A stretch of DNA of 64,000 nucleotides, taken from contig QBVW01000002.1 in the NCBI GenBank assembly GCA_003284215.1, positions 62,001 to 126,000 on the forward strand, in the 5' to 3' direction. Position numbers and translations under genes: made by a program. The stretch's first letter is position 1. Each line of letters starts with the position of its first letter. The notes under the pieces were generated by a model that saw nothing but the letters and a program-made list of their open reading frames with translations, was not told the origin of the DNA and did not search any database. Shown here piece by piece: positions 18,951 to 28,247 of the stretch. The DNA comes from SAR86 cluster bacterium AG-313-D11. GTDB taxonomy: Bacteria > Pseudomonadota > Gammaproteobacteria > Magnimaribacterales > D2472.

Positions 18951-20643
18951 AATTAATCCCAATGATGAGCTCTGGCTATCTGATGTCGAATCACCTCAAA
19001 TAATTACTGACCCGAACTTATTTAATTGGGACGATGAAGCTGATCTAGTAGTTGCAGGGCTGGGTGGAGCTGGAATAGCTGCTGCTAATGAAGCCCTTGA
19101 TCAAAATCTGACAGTCATTGGCATTGATAAAGCTAATGGAGGTGGAGCTACAGCCAAAAGTGGAGGCATTTACTATGCCGGTGGTGGAACACCTATTCAA
19201 CTTGCTGCAGGGGTAAAAGACTCTCCAGAAAATATGTTTAATTACCTTATTCAAGAAACTGGTGATGTTATAAAAGAATCTACTTTGAAAAAATTTTGTG
19301 AGACTTCAGCTGAAAATACACAATGGCTAATGGACAATGGAGTAGAGTTTGATCCCTCCTACTACAAGATTAAAACCAGTTATCCAGGAGCTGGATACTA
19401 TTTGTACCATTCTGATAATTCCATGGTTCCAAGCTATATGGAGAAAGCAGAACCTGCACCAAGAGGACATAGAGGGTTTGAGGAAGGCCCCTTTAGACCA
19501 ATTGGCGTTGGTGGAACGATTTATTATCCTCTAAAAAAATCTGCTCTAAAAAAAGGTTTGAAGGTCTTCTCTCAAACTGAGGCTCGTTCACTTGTCATCA
19601 CATCTGAAGGGAAAGTTGTTGGGATAAAAATATTAATGCTGCCGTCAGGTAAATTAGCCCAAAAACATAAACAATTAACTTCGCGTGGAGAGATGTTACA
19701 GATGCTTCTTCCGCCCTCTTACCCTGGCTCAAATTTATTGCAATGGATTGGAGGTTTTTTTATAAAAAGAGCTCAAAAAATAGAACGAAGCTTCAGGGAG
19801 GTAAAATACATCAAAGCAAAAATGGGAGTATGTCTTTCAACGGGCGGATTTATCTTTAATCGGTCTATGGTTAAAGAGTATGCTCCAAAATATTATGATG
19901 GGATGCCCCTCGGCACTCCAAATGATCAAGGTTCTGGTATACGACTTGGACAAAGTGTGGGCGGTAAAACTGATCATATGGACCGAGTTACAGCATGGAG
20001 ATTCTTAAATCCTCCTTTAGCTTTTGCTCAAGGAATAGTTGTAAACAAGAACGGTCAAAGATTTTGCAATGAGATGGTTTATGGAGCAACACTCGGGGAT
20101 GCTATGTGCGAGAATAATGAAGGAAAAGCATATTTGGTTCTTGATGCTGCACTCTTTGAAGAGGCTAAAAAACAATCAAGAGAAGCGCTTCCCTTCCAAA
20201 GAGATATGGCACGAATGTTAATGTATTTCAATGCTAGAAAAAAAGCTTCTATTGATGAGTTAGCTAAAGTATATGATTTGCCTGCTGAAAAGCTTGCTGA
20301 AGAAATTAAAAAATATAATCAAGCTGCAAATGCAAACTTGCACTGTGAATTTGGAAAAGCGCCAAGTGACGTGAAAGAATTGAATGGGCCATTTTATATA
20401 ATGGATATTTCAATTAACTCAAAATTAGCCCCTCTTACAACTTTGACTCTTGGCGGGCTTATGGTAAATGAAGAAACTGGGGAAGTTTTAAATCAATATG
20501 ATGAAGAGATCAAAGGTTTATATGCTGCTGGGAGAACGGCAGTTGGGATCTGTTCAAATATATATGTCTCTGGGTTATCTATTGCAGACTGCATATTTTC
20601 TGGAAGAAGAATCGGGCAACATCTATCATCAATGGGGGAATAA
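18937..20643 (+). CDS. FAD-dependent dehydrogenase, 3-ketosteroid delta1-dehydrogenase / fumarate reductase flavoprotein family
   Basis: DLVVAGLGGAGIAAANEA dinucleotide motif, GGGATAKSGGIYYAGGGTP, C-terminal LTTLTLGGLMVNEETGEVLNQ...GLYAAGRTAVGICSNIYVSGLSIADCIFSGRRIG. Confidence 0.87.
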   Translation: MLVTEINPNDELWLSDVESPQIITDPNLFNWDDEADLVVAGLGGAGIAAANEALDQNLTVIGIDKANGGGATAKSGGIYYAGGGTPIQLAAGVKDSPENMFNYLIQETGDVIKESTLKKFCETSAENTQWLMDNGVEFDPSYYKIKTSYPGAGYYLYHSDNSMVPSYMEKAEPAPRGHRGFEEGPFRPIGVGGTIYYPLKKSALKKGLKVFSQTEARSLVITSEGKVVGIKILMLPSGKLAQKHKQLTSRGEMLQMLLPPSYPGSNLLQWIGGFFIKRAQKIERSFREVKYIKAKMGVCLSTGGFIFNRSMVKEYAPKYYDGMPLGTPNDQGSGIRLGQSVGGKTDHMDRVTAWRFLNPPLAFAQGIVVNKNGQRFCNEMVYGATLGDAMCENNEGKAYLVLDAALFEEAKKQSREALPFQRDMARMLMYFNARKKASIDELAKVYDLPAEKLAEEIKKYNQAANANLHCEFGKAPSDVKELNGPFYIMDISINSKLAPLTTLTLGGLMVNEETGEVLNQYDEEIKGLYAAGRTAVGICSNIYVSGLSIADCIFSGRRIGQHLSSMGE

Positions 20644-20646
20644 ATT

Positions 20647-22275
20647 ATGAACTTAAATTTTGCAACTATTTGGGAAGAAATATCAGATATTCTTCCAGAA
20701 AAAACTGCCATGATTTGTGGCAATGAAAAAAAAACATGGGCTGAATATGAAACAGCTGCTTCAAAATTAGCTTCAGCTTTATCTACCTCTGGTCTCAAAG
20801 CATACTCTAAAGCAGGCTTATATCTCCATAATTCAAACGAGTATTTAGAAGCGCAATTTTCAATTTTTAAAATTGGCGGAACTCCTATTAATGTTAATTA
20901 CAGATATAAAGCAGATGAGCTATTGTATCTTTTAGATAATTCCGATTGTGAGGCGTTGTTTTACCAAGCATGTTATGGGGATCAGATAAATTTAATTAAA
21001 AATTCATTGCCAAAAATTAAAGCCTGGATTGAAGTTGATGATGGGTCTCCCTCTCTAGTTTCTGAATCTTTGAATTATTCGCAGCTTCTTGAAGATTGTG
21101 AGCCTATGCCAAGATGGGAACGACCAGAAGATATTGTGTACATGCTTTATACCGGCGGCACAACTGGAATGCCAAAGGGGGTAATGTACAACCAAGCTGA
21201 ATTTATCTCAGGAATGTTTAAAACCGTTAAAGCCATGGGTTATTTTGTTCCAGATGACATGGATAATTTAACTGAATACGTGAAAGATCTTGATAAAAAA
21301 AATGAGCTGCCCGTTAATCTTGTGGGTTGTCCATTAATGCATGGAACAGGAATGTGGCTAGGGTGCTTTCTGCCGCATAATTTAGGTGGAACTGTTGTTA
21401 CCATTCCCGGGCTTGGTTTTGATCCAGATAAGATTTGGAAAGAATGCATAAGATCTAATGTCACAAATATCATTATTGTTGGAGATGCATTCGCTCGACC
21501 AATGCTTGATGCCTTAAATACTGCTGAAGATAAAAATACACCATATGACTTAACTTCGCTTCAGCAAATTACCTCTAGCGGTGTAATGTGGAGCTCTGAA
21601 GTAAAAGCAGGTTTATTAGAGCATCATGACATGCGCTTAATGGATACTATGGGATCTACAGAAGGTGGAATGGGAGCATCATTAAGCACAAGAGAAAATA
21701 CACCTGAAACAGCTAAATTTACTTTAAATCCTGGAATGATTGTTCTTAAAGATGATGGGGAATTGGTTGAACCTGGCTCAGATGATATGGGCTTATTAGG
21801 TATCAGTGGTGACATATCCATGATTCCTATTGGCTATTACAAAGATGAGAAAAAATCTGCTGAAACTTTCCGCGAGTACAAAGGAACCAGATACAGCTTC
21901 CCGGGTGATTATGCAAAAATTGAGGATGATGGAAGCATTGTTTTGCTTGGCAGAGGCAGCAATTGCATTAATTCAGCAGGAGAAAAAATATATCCTGAAG
22001 AAGTAGAAGAAGCTCTTAAAAAGGATGTGAATGTGTTTGATTGTCTGGTTGTTGGACTCCCAGATGAAAGGTTTGGACAAAAAATTATTGCAGTTGTATC
22101 CACTGTTGAGAATAAAGAGATTTCTGAATCAGCCCTAATAAATGAGGTTAGAAATAGACTAGCAGGCTATAAGCTTCCTAAAAAAATTATTTTTACCAAT
22201 ACAGTTGAGAGAGCGCCTAATGGAAAAGCAAATTATAAGTGGGCAAAGAAATTTGCCGAAGACTCTCTTGCATAA
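20647..22275 (+). CDS. AMP-binding acyl-CoA synthetase
   Basis: MLYTGGTTGMPKGVMYN, DTMGSTEGG, PGDYAKIEDDG, RAPNGKANYKWAK. Confidence 0.92.
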   Translation: MNLNFATIWEEISDILPEKTAMICGNEKKTWAEYETAASKLASALSTSGLKAYSKAGLYLHNSNEYLEAQFSIFKIGGTPINVNYRYKADELLYLLDNSDCEALFYQACYGDQINLIKNSLPKIKAWIEVDDGSPSLVSESLNYSQLLEDCEPMPRWERPEDIVYMLYTGGTTGMPKGVMYNQAEFISGMFKTVKAMGYFVPDDMDNLTEYVKDLDKKNELPVNLVGCPLMHGTGMWLGCFLPHNLGGTVVTIPGLGFDPDKIWKECIRSNVTNIIIVGDAFARPMLDALNTAEDKNTPYDLTSLQQITSSGVMWSSEVKAGLLEHHDMRLMDTMGSTEGGMGASLSTRENTPETAKFTLNPGMIVLKDDGELVEPGSDDMGLLGISGDISMIPIGYYKDEKKSAETFREYKGTRYSFPGDYAKIEDDGSIVLLGRGSNCINSAGEKIYPEEVEEALKKDVNVFDCLVVGLPDERFGQKIIAVVSTVENKEISESALINEVRNRLAGYKLPKKIIFTNTVERAPNGKANYKWAKKFAEDSLA

Positions 22276-22299
22276 TGCATTAAATACTAGAGATAAATA

Positions 22300-23046
22300 A
22301 TGGAAAGATTTAAAGATAAAATTGTTGTAATTACTGGTGCCGGTTCAGGGATAGGAAGATCAACTGCTTTAAGGCTAGATTCTGAAGGTGCCACTTGCAT
22401 TATTGTGGACATCAATGAATCTCAGCTTGAAGAAACTTTGGCAATGATGAGTAATAGCAAATCATCATCAAAAGTGTTGGATATATCGAGTATTGAAGAT
22501 TCAAAAACTTGCTTTAAAGACATTAGAGAGTCCTATAAAAAACTTGATGCACTAATCAATATTGCAGGCATTCTTCGTTTTGATAACTCTCATGAAGTAC
22601 AAATAGAAGATTGGAATAAAATTTTAAATATAAATCTAACTGGTACCTTTTTTATGTGCTCACATGCACTACCAATGTTACTCGAGAGCAAAGGCGCAAT
22701 AGTAAATGTGTCATCAACAGCTGCGCTGGGAGCTCATGCATGGACAGCAGCATATAGTGCCTCAAAGGGAGGTATAAGCGCATTTTCAAAAACTTTAGCA
22801 GTAGAATATGGTATGAAAGGATTAAACATTAACTGTGTTTGTCCCGCTTCGATAGAAACTCCAATGTCAACAAACCCAATTATGCCAAAGGATATTGATA
22901 CTCGATTATTAAAAAAAATCATGCCTCTTGATGGGGTGAACAGATCTCCAGATGATATTGCAAGTACGATTGCTTTTTTAGCTTCAGATGATGCCATTCA
23001 TATAAATGGAATTGATTTGAGAGTTGATGGAGGCCTTCTGACATAA
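22300..23046 (+). CDS. short-chain dehydrogenase/reductase
   Basis: TGAGSGIGRST, YSASKGG, C-terminal GIDLRVDGGLLT. Confidence 0.92.
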   Translation: MERFKDKIVVITGAGSGIGRSTALRLDSEGATCIIVDINESQLEETLAMMSNSKSSSKVLDISSIEDSKTCFKDIRESYKKLDALINIAGILRFDNSHEVQIEDWNKILNINLTGTFFMCSHALPMLLESKGAIVNVSSTAALGAHAWTAAYSASKGGISAFSKTLAVEYGMKGLNINCVCPASIETPMSTNPIMPKDIDTRLLKKIMPLDGVNRSPDDIASTIAFLASDDAIHINGIDLRVDGGLLT

Positions 23047-23049
23047 AAA

Positions 23050-24741
23050 ATGAAATACTTATTACTCTTAGTGATAGCTTGTTCATTCAATTTAGAAGCT
23101 ACCATCTTCAACTCAAAAGCGATTGTTCATCCTGAAGTTGGAGAAAATGGCATGGTTGTCTCTCAACATTACCTTGCTACCAATGTCGGTCATTCTATCC
23201 TTGAGGAAGGTGGAAATGCATATGATGCATCAATAGCAGTTGCATTTGCTTTAGCAGTGGTCTTACCAAGAGCTGGTAACATTGGCGGGGGTGGATTCAT
23301 GATCATGTTCGATGAAACGTCACATCAAAGCTACAGCATTGATTACAGAGAAGTAGCACCGGAAGCTGCAACTAAAAATATGTTTCTTTCTTCAGATGGC
23401 TCTGTAAATAAGATAAAAGCTAGGCAAGGAGTCTTATCAATTGGAGTTCCTGGAACAGTTTATGGGATGTGGGAAGTGCACAAAAAATTTGGTAGCTTGC
23501 CATGGTCCAAGTTATTAGCTCCTGCCATTCAATTAGCAGAAGATGGGTTTCTTGTTTCTCCATTTATGGCTGATGCTCTTAATAGGCGATATGAAAAGCT
23601 TGGGAAATATAAAGATTTTAATCGTATTTTTTATTCAAATTATCCAGTAAAAATGAGCCAGAGGTTAAAGCAGCCAAATTTAGCAAATACATTAAAAATT
23701 ATTTCTGTTAATGGCGCAAAAGGCTTTTATGAGGGTGAGGTAGCTAAAAAGATTGATGCCTTCATGAAACAAAATGGAGGCTTAATCACTAAAAAAGATT
23801 TAAAAAACTATCGGCCAATTTGGCGAGAAACTCTGCATGGAACTTTTAATGAGTTTGAGATAATTTCTATGGGCCCTCCTTCATCTGGCGGCATTCATGT
23901 TATTCAAATGCTAAATATTCTTGAGAATTATGATCTGATGAAGATGGGTCATAATTCGCCAACTTATATAGCATTGCTTACAGAATCAATGAAGTATGCA
24001 TATGCAGATCGATCTAAATATCTTGGCGATCCTCAGTTTTATGATGTACCTGTGCAGTCATTAATTAGTAAAGAATATGCAAAAAATATATATAAAAAAA
24101 TTAAGCTTAACCAGATTACATCTTCTGACACAATCAATCCTGGATCCGAGCTCAAGCATGAGAGCATGGATACAACTCATTTTTCAGTTGCCGATAAAAA
24201 TGGAAATATTGTTTCAAATACATATACATTAAATTCTGGGTATGGTTCTGGTGTAATAATCAATGGGACAGGGATCTTAATGAATAATGAAATGGATGAC
24301 TTCGTCTCTGCTCCAGGAGCGCCAAATCAATTTGGATTAATTGGTGGTGAAGCAAATAAAATTGAGCCTTTTAAACGGCCTTTAAGCTCTATGTCTCCAA
24401 CTATAGTTTTAAAAAATGGTAAGCCCGTATTCGCAACTGGCTCCCCAGGTGGCTCGAGGATTATTACTACTGTTCTTCAATTCTTGCTAAATACCTTAGT
24501 TTTTAAAATGGAAATATCCGATGCTACTATTGCTCCAAGAATTCATCATCAATGGAAGCCAGATGTTCTTATGTTAGAAACGGGATTTGATATGTTACAC
24601 GCTAAAAAAATTGAATCATTCGGACAAAAGATTTATCTATCAGGGCCTGGGACAGCTCTGGAGAGTATTGAGATTAAAGATGGTTTATTTTATGGGTTTG
24701 GAGATACGAGGCGTCCTGACTCAAGCGCCAAAGGACTTTAA
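23050..24741 (+). CDS. ggt: gamma-glutamyltransferase
   Basis: Signal peptide; GGNAYDASIAVAFALAVVLPRAGNIGGGGFM; catalytic Thr motif DTTHFSVADKNGNIVSNTYTLN; GSPGGSRI. Confidence 0.93.
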   Translation: MKYLLLLVIACSFNLEATIFNSKAIVHPEVGENGMVVSQHYLATNVGHSILEEGGNAYDASIAVAFALAVVLPRAGNIGGGGFMIMFDETSHQSYSIDYREVAPEAATKNMFLSSDGSVNKIKARQGVLSIGVPGTVYGMWEVHKKFGSLPWSKLLAPAIQLAEDGFLVSPFMADALNRRYEKLGKYKDFNRIFYSNYPVKMSQRLKQPNLANTLKIISVNGAKGFYEGEVAKKIDAFMKQNGGLITKKDLKNYRPIWRETLHGTFNEFEIISMGPPSSGGIHVIQMLNILENYDLMKMGHNSPTYIALLTESMKYAYADRSKYLGDPQFYDVPVQSLISKEYAKNIYKKIKLNQITSSDTINPGSELKHESMDTTHFSVADKNGNIVSNTYTLNSGYGSGVIINGTGILMNNEMDDFVSAPGAPNQFGLIGGEANKIEPFKRPLSSMSPTIVLKNGKPVFATGSPGGSRIITTVLQFLLNTLVFKMEISDATIAPRIHHQWKPDVLMLETGFDMLHAKKIESFGQKIYLSGPGTALESIEIKDGLFYGFGDTRRPDSSAKGL

Positions 24742-24744
24742 GTT

Positions 24745-24834
24745 ATGCTTGATAAACTTTTAATAATTACTCTCTACGCTATTCCAACTATTGGACTATT
24801 AATAGTCTGCTTTTTGATTTCTAGAAAAAAATAA
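24745..24834 (+). CDS. small hypothetical membrane peptide, 29 aa
   Basis: Not in the supplied track: MLDKLLIITLYAIPTIGLLIVCFLISRKK, starting 4 nt after the ggt stop. Confidence 0.3.
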   Translation: MLDKLLIITLYAIPTIGLLIVCFLISRKK

Positions 24835-24933
24835 TAACGTAATTACCTAACTGATGATGAACTTTTGACTAGCTATACAGTCTTAGTATTAGTTGGTTAA
24901 ATTTTCCTCAAAAATTACCCCTAAGACCAATTA

Positions 24934-24957
24934 GAGCGGGATAGCCATTGCCCGCTC
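24934..24957. terminator. possible hairpin between convergent genes
   Basis: GAGCGGG-ATAGCCATTG-CCCGCTC perfect 7-bp GC-rich stem in AT-rich DNA; no clear U-tract. Confidence 0.35.
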
Positions 24958-24974
24958 GCACTTTATAAATAATT

Positions 24975-25163
24975 TTACTGTAGTGTTGGGTTTATATTTA
25001 TTTCTTGTATTTCTTTTATCACTGCCTCCCAAATAATCCACTCCTCAGTATTTAAGTTAGCAGCATATTCAGCGGCTCTTAGCATGGCGATTGATTCTGC
25101 ATCTTCACCATATTGAGAAATGAGATCCATGGCTATTTGATGGGTGGAATTATTGCTGTTCAT
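24975..25163 (-). CDS. hypothetical protein, 62 aa
   Basis: Isolated small ORF MNSNNSTHQIAMDLISQYGEDAESIAMLRAAEYAANLNTEEWIIWEAVIKEIQEI..., amphipathic helical pattern. Confidence 0.55.
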   Translation of the reverse strand: MNSNNSTHQIAMDLISQYGEDAESIAMLRAAEYAANLNTEEWIIWEAVIKEIQEININPTLQ

Positions 25164-25246
25164 TTTAATATTTTATAGATTATTTTCCTTCACAAGACTT
25201 CATAGACAGGGTATTTTAAACATATCAAATTATAAGTAAAAATTTA

Positions 25247-26200
25247 ATGAACGTTTACTGGTTTCAAGATTCAAAAGCAGGACATATCAAGCAAGTAAAG
25301 GTTCTCTTAGATCAGCTCAAAAAGGAAAAAGAATTTTCGATAATCACTATTAATTATTCTAATAAAGAAAGTTTTTCTAAGATGCTTGCTGCAAAGGATC
25401 AATTAGATGGGCCGATAATACTTATTGGCGCTGGTCATGATGTTTACTCAAAAATTTTGCAGTCAAAAAAATACATAGAGAAATTTATTGATAGGGATAT
25501 ATATTCAATTGCAGTTTTACGTCCCAGCTATAAACTGAATTCCTTTGATTTAATTATTGCGCCAGAACATGATTTTCGTAAAAAGCGTCTGCCAAAAAAC
25601 GTTATTACATTTCAGGGCGCTCTTGCAGCAACCTCTCAAACTCCTGCTGTAAAAACTCGGGCGATGATAGCTATTGGGGGTCCAAGCAAGCATTATAAAT
25701 TTGATCAAGAGATTTTATTGACACAAATTCACTATATTTTAAGCTTGCATCCAAAACATGAGTTTAAAATTTTTAATTCTCGAAGGACTCCTAATGCTCT
25801 CAACTTAAAATTAAAAGATGAATTTCATAGCTACCTTAATGCAAAATTTGTTGATATTAATTCGCCTGAATCTAATTCATTTCAGATGAGTGTTAATGAA
25901 TCGGCTTTAAAGTTTGTAACTCCTGATAGTTCTAATCTTGTATTTGAGTCTCTATCTACTGTCGGTCAAACCTATTTAATTCAAATAGAGGATCCGCAAT
26001 ATAGACGAATTTTTGGTACTAAAAAAATTAGAGAATCTATGAATGAAATAGTCAAGTCGAAGCGAGTTGGCGTAGTAAGCTTGTTAAAAAAGAAAGGTGG
26101 TATAGACATCTCAAGTATTGAGCCCCCTCTTTCGCATTTTGAGCCTTTAGCAGAAGTTGAAAAGGTAGCATTTTCAATAATGAAAATAGTTAATAGTTAA
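25247..26200 (+). CDS. ELM1/GtrOC1-family (mitochondrial fission ELM1-like) putative glycosyltransferase
   Basis: WFQDSKAGHIKQV start, LIIAPEHDF, TFQGALA, IGGPSKHYKFD, TPDSSNLVFESLSTVGQTYL. Confidence 0.72.
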   Translation: MNVYWFQDSKAGHIKQVKVLLDQLKKEKEFSIITINYSNKESFSKMLAAKDQLDGPIILIGAGHDVYSKILQSKKYIEKFIDRDIYSIAVLRPSYKLNSFDLIIAPEHDFRKKRLPKNVITFQGALAATSQTPAVKTRAMIAIGGPSKHYKFDQEILLTQIHYILSLHPKHEFKIFNSRRTPNALNLKLKDEFHSYLNAKFVDINSPESNSFQMSVNESALKFVTPDSSNLVFESLSTVGQTYLIQIEDPQYRRIFGTKKIRESMNEIVKSKRVGVVSLLKKKGGIDISSIEPPLSHFEPLAEVEKVAFSIMKIVNS

Positions 26201-26202
26201 AA

Positions 26203-27180
26203 ATGAAAATTGCACATTTGATATCAAGCCAAATTTTTGCAGGGATTGAGCAGCACGTATATGAATTAACATCGCTCATGTCTAATGAATCAGAACAATT
26301 TATTATTTGTGATGAGGAGATTCATCATTATATGGTGGGAGTTAAAACTACATCATTAGATATAGGATCAAGATATTCTCCGCTCAATACATACAAAATA
26401 ATCAAGTTTCTTAAGAAAAATAATATTTCTATCTTGCATTGTCATGGTGCTAAAGCGAGTGTCATTGGAAAGGGTGTAAAGATTTTTAGCAGCGTGAAAG
26501 TTGTTTGCACAATACATGGTCATAAAAAAAATAGTGTTGATTTCAAAAATATGGATGCTGTAATAGGTGTAAACAAGCTTCTAGCTGAAAATACTCCTAA
26601 TGGCACCTTCATCCCAAATTGGTTTAATCCATCTCATGAAGGAGAGCGATCTTCACGAACTGGACCCATTCTTGCCATTGGCAGGCTTGAAAAAGTTAAA
26701 GGTTTTGATCAACTAATTAAAAGTTGGATTAATATCAATCAACATTTAGAAATCATTGGGCCGGGTCCAGAAGAAGAGATGCTCAATCAACTCATTCAAG
26801 ATTTAAATCTTTCAGAGCGAATTAAGATTGTTACAAATTGTAATTACACCTCGATTGAAGAAAAGTATAAAACAGCTAGTGGTCTTATTGTGTCCAGCCT
26901 CAGAGAAGGAGGTCCGAGGGTTGCCTTGGAAGCAATTAATCATGAAATACCGGTTCTTGGAACAAGAGTGGGAATTATTCCTGAGTTGATTCCTAACGAA
27001 TGCTTATCAGAACCTGGTAACCAAAAGAGTTTACAAATTCTTCTTGAAGAAATGGTCCCTATGTTAGATCAACTAAATATGAAGGGGATAAAAGCAGCGT
27101 TAATTGAGAGTTATTCTGTTGCAAGTGCCGCCAAGAAAACAATGGAAATTTATGAGGCTTTACTTAAAGCTAGTTCGTAA
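26203..27180 (+). CDS. GT4-type glycosyltransferase
   Basis: ILAIGRLEKVKGFDQLI, GPGPEEEML, VSSLREGGPRVALEAINHEIPVLGTRVGIIPE. Confidence 0.87.
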   Translation: MKIAHLISSQIFAGIEQHVYELTSLMSNESEQFIICDEEIHHYMVGVKTTSLDIGSRYSPLNTYKIIKFLKKNNISILHCHGAKASVIGKGVKIFSSVKVVCTIHGHKKNSVDFKNMDAVIGVNKLLAENTPNGTFIPNWFNPSHEGERSSRTGPILAIGRLEKVKGFDQLIKSWININQHLEIIGPGPEEEMLNQLIQDLNLSERIKIVTNCNYTSIEEKYKTASGLIVSSLREGGPRVALEAINHEIPVLGTRVGIIPELIPNECLSEPGNQKSLQILLEEMVPMLDQLNMKGIKAALIESYSVASAAKKTMEIYEALLKASS

Positions 27181-28244
27181 ACATTCATTGTTGAACGAAC
27201 CAAAGACTCTTTGGTAAATTGTTTGGGAATTGATAGGGGTGGTGCAGTTGCTAAAACTTTATCAATTTGATCGGCAAGCATTTTAATATTTCCATGCATA
27301 ACTAAGCCAGCTGGGTTAATGAGGTTAATTGATTCTTTTACACCTCCCCTATCCCAGCCCATGACATGACTCCCACAAGCAGCTGCCTCAATAACAGTTC
27401 TTCCAAATGGTTCAGGTTTAGATGATAAATTCATCACTATATCTGAAATTTTATAAACGTTGGCTATATCTGACCTAGAGCCACAAAAAGTAAGATGAGC
27501 AGAAAGATTTTTATGTTTTATCAGTTTGTTTAATGAGTTGAAATAACTGTTTTTATTGTGTGCAACTGGGCCTGGAATAATGCCATGAAATTTTGATGTA
27601 TCTATCTTAGAGAATAGATCAATAAAGCTTTCAATTCCTTTCCAGCTAGTTATCCTGCCTGGTAGATTAAGGATTATTTTATTTTTAGTTTGCGGAAACT
27701 CCTCAAACCATGCATCTTTCCATTCTTCGTTTAAGGGCACTGCATTGAATTCTTCAAGATCGCATCCTCGATAAATTAAATGAAGGTTAGATTCATTTAC
27801 ATGATAATTTTTTTTGACGTAATCTTGAACAGTTTTAGAAATAACAATAATTTCGTCAGCATAAGACATTGATTTGCTATAAAAAGGTTTGCTGTACAGA
27901 CCATGAAATGTTGAGATAACAATAGGCTTTGTGCCTTTGAAATTTTTAAGCGCAAAGTAATTAATCCATGCTGGAAATCTTGATCGGACGTGAACTATGT
28001 CGGGCTGAAATTCTGAATAAATTTTTTGCAGATTACTAATTTGTGATATTGCTCTAAAATTTTTTTTTGCTATGGGAAGCGTAAAATGTTTAGCGCCATG
28101 ATCATCGAGTAAATCTACTAAATGCCCACCTGCTGAGATAACTGCAGAATCATGACCTAGCTTAATGAGATGTTCTGAAAGATCTACTGTGCCGCGCTCA
28201 ACTCCACCAACTTTAAGTTCTGGTAGCAGTTGTATAACTTTCAT
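27150..28244 (-). CDS. GT4-type glycosyltransferase
   Basis: LLPELKVGGVERGTVDLSEHLIKLGH, LPGRITSWKGIESFI, PEPFGRTVIEAAACGSHVMGWDRGG. Confidence 0.87.
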   Translation of the reverse strand: MKVIQLLPELKVGGVERGTVDLSEHLIKLGHDSAVISAGGHLVDLLDDHGAKHFTLPIAKKNFRAISQISNLQKIYSEFQPDIVHVRSRFPAWINYFALKNFKGTKPIVISTFHGLYSKPFYSKSMSYADEIIVISKTVQDYVKKNYHVNESNLHLIYRGCDLEEFNAVPLNEEWKDAWFEEFPQTKNKIILNLPGRITSWKGIESFIDLFSKIDTSKFHGIIPGPVAHNKNSYFNSLNKLIKHKNLSAHLTFCGSRSDIANVYKISDIVMNLSSKPEPFGRTVIEAAACGSHVMGWDRGGVKESINLINPAGLVMHGNIKMLADQIDKVLATAPPLSIPKQFTKESLVRSTMNVYELALSKAS

Positions 28245-28247
28245 AAA

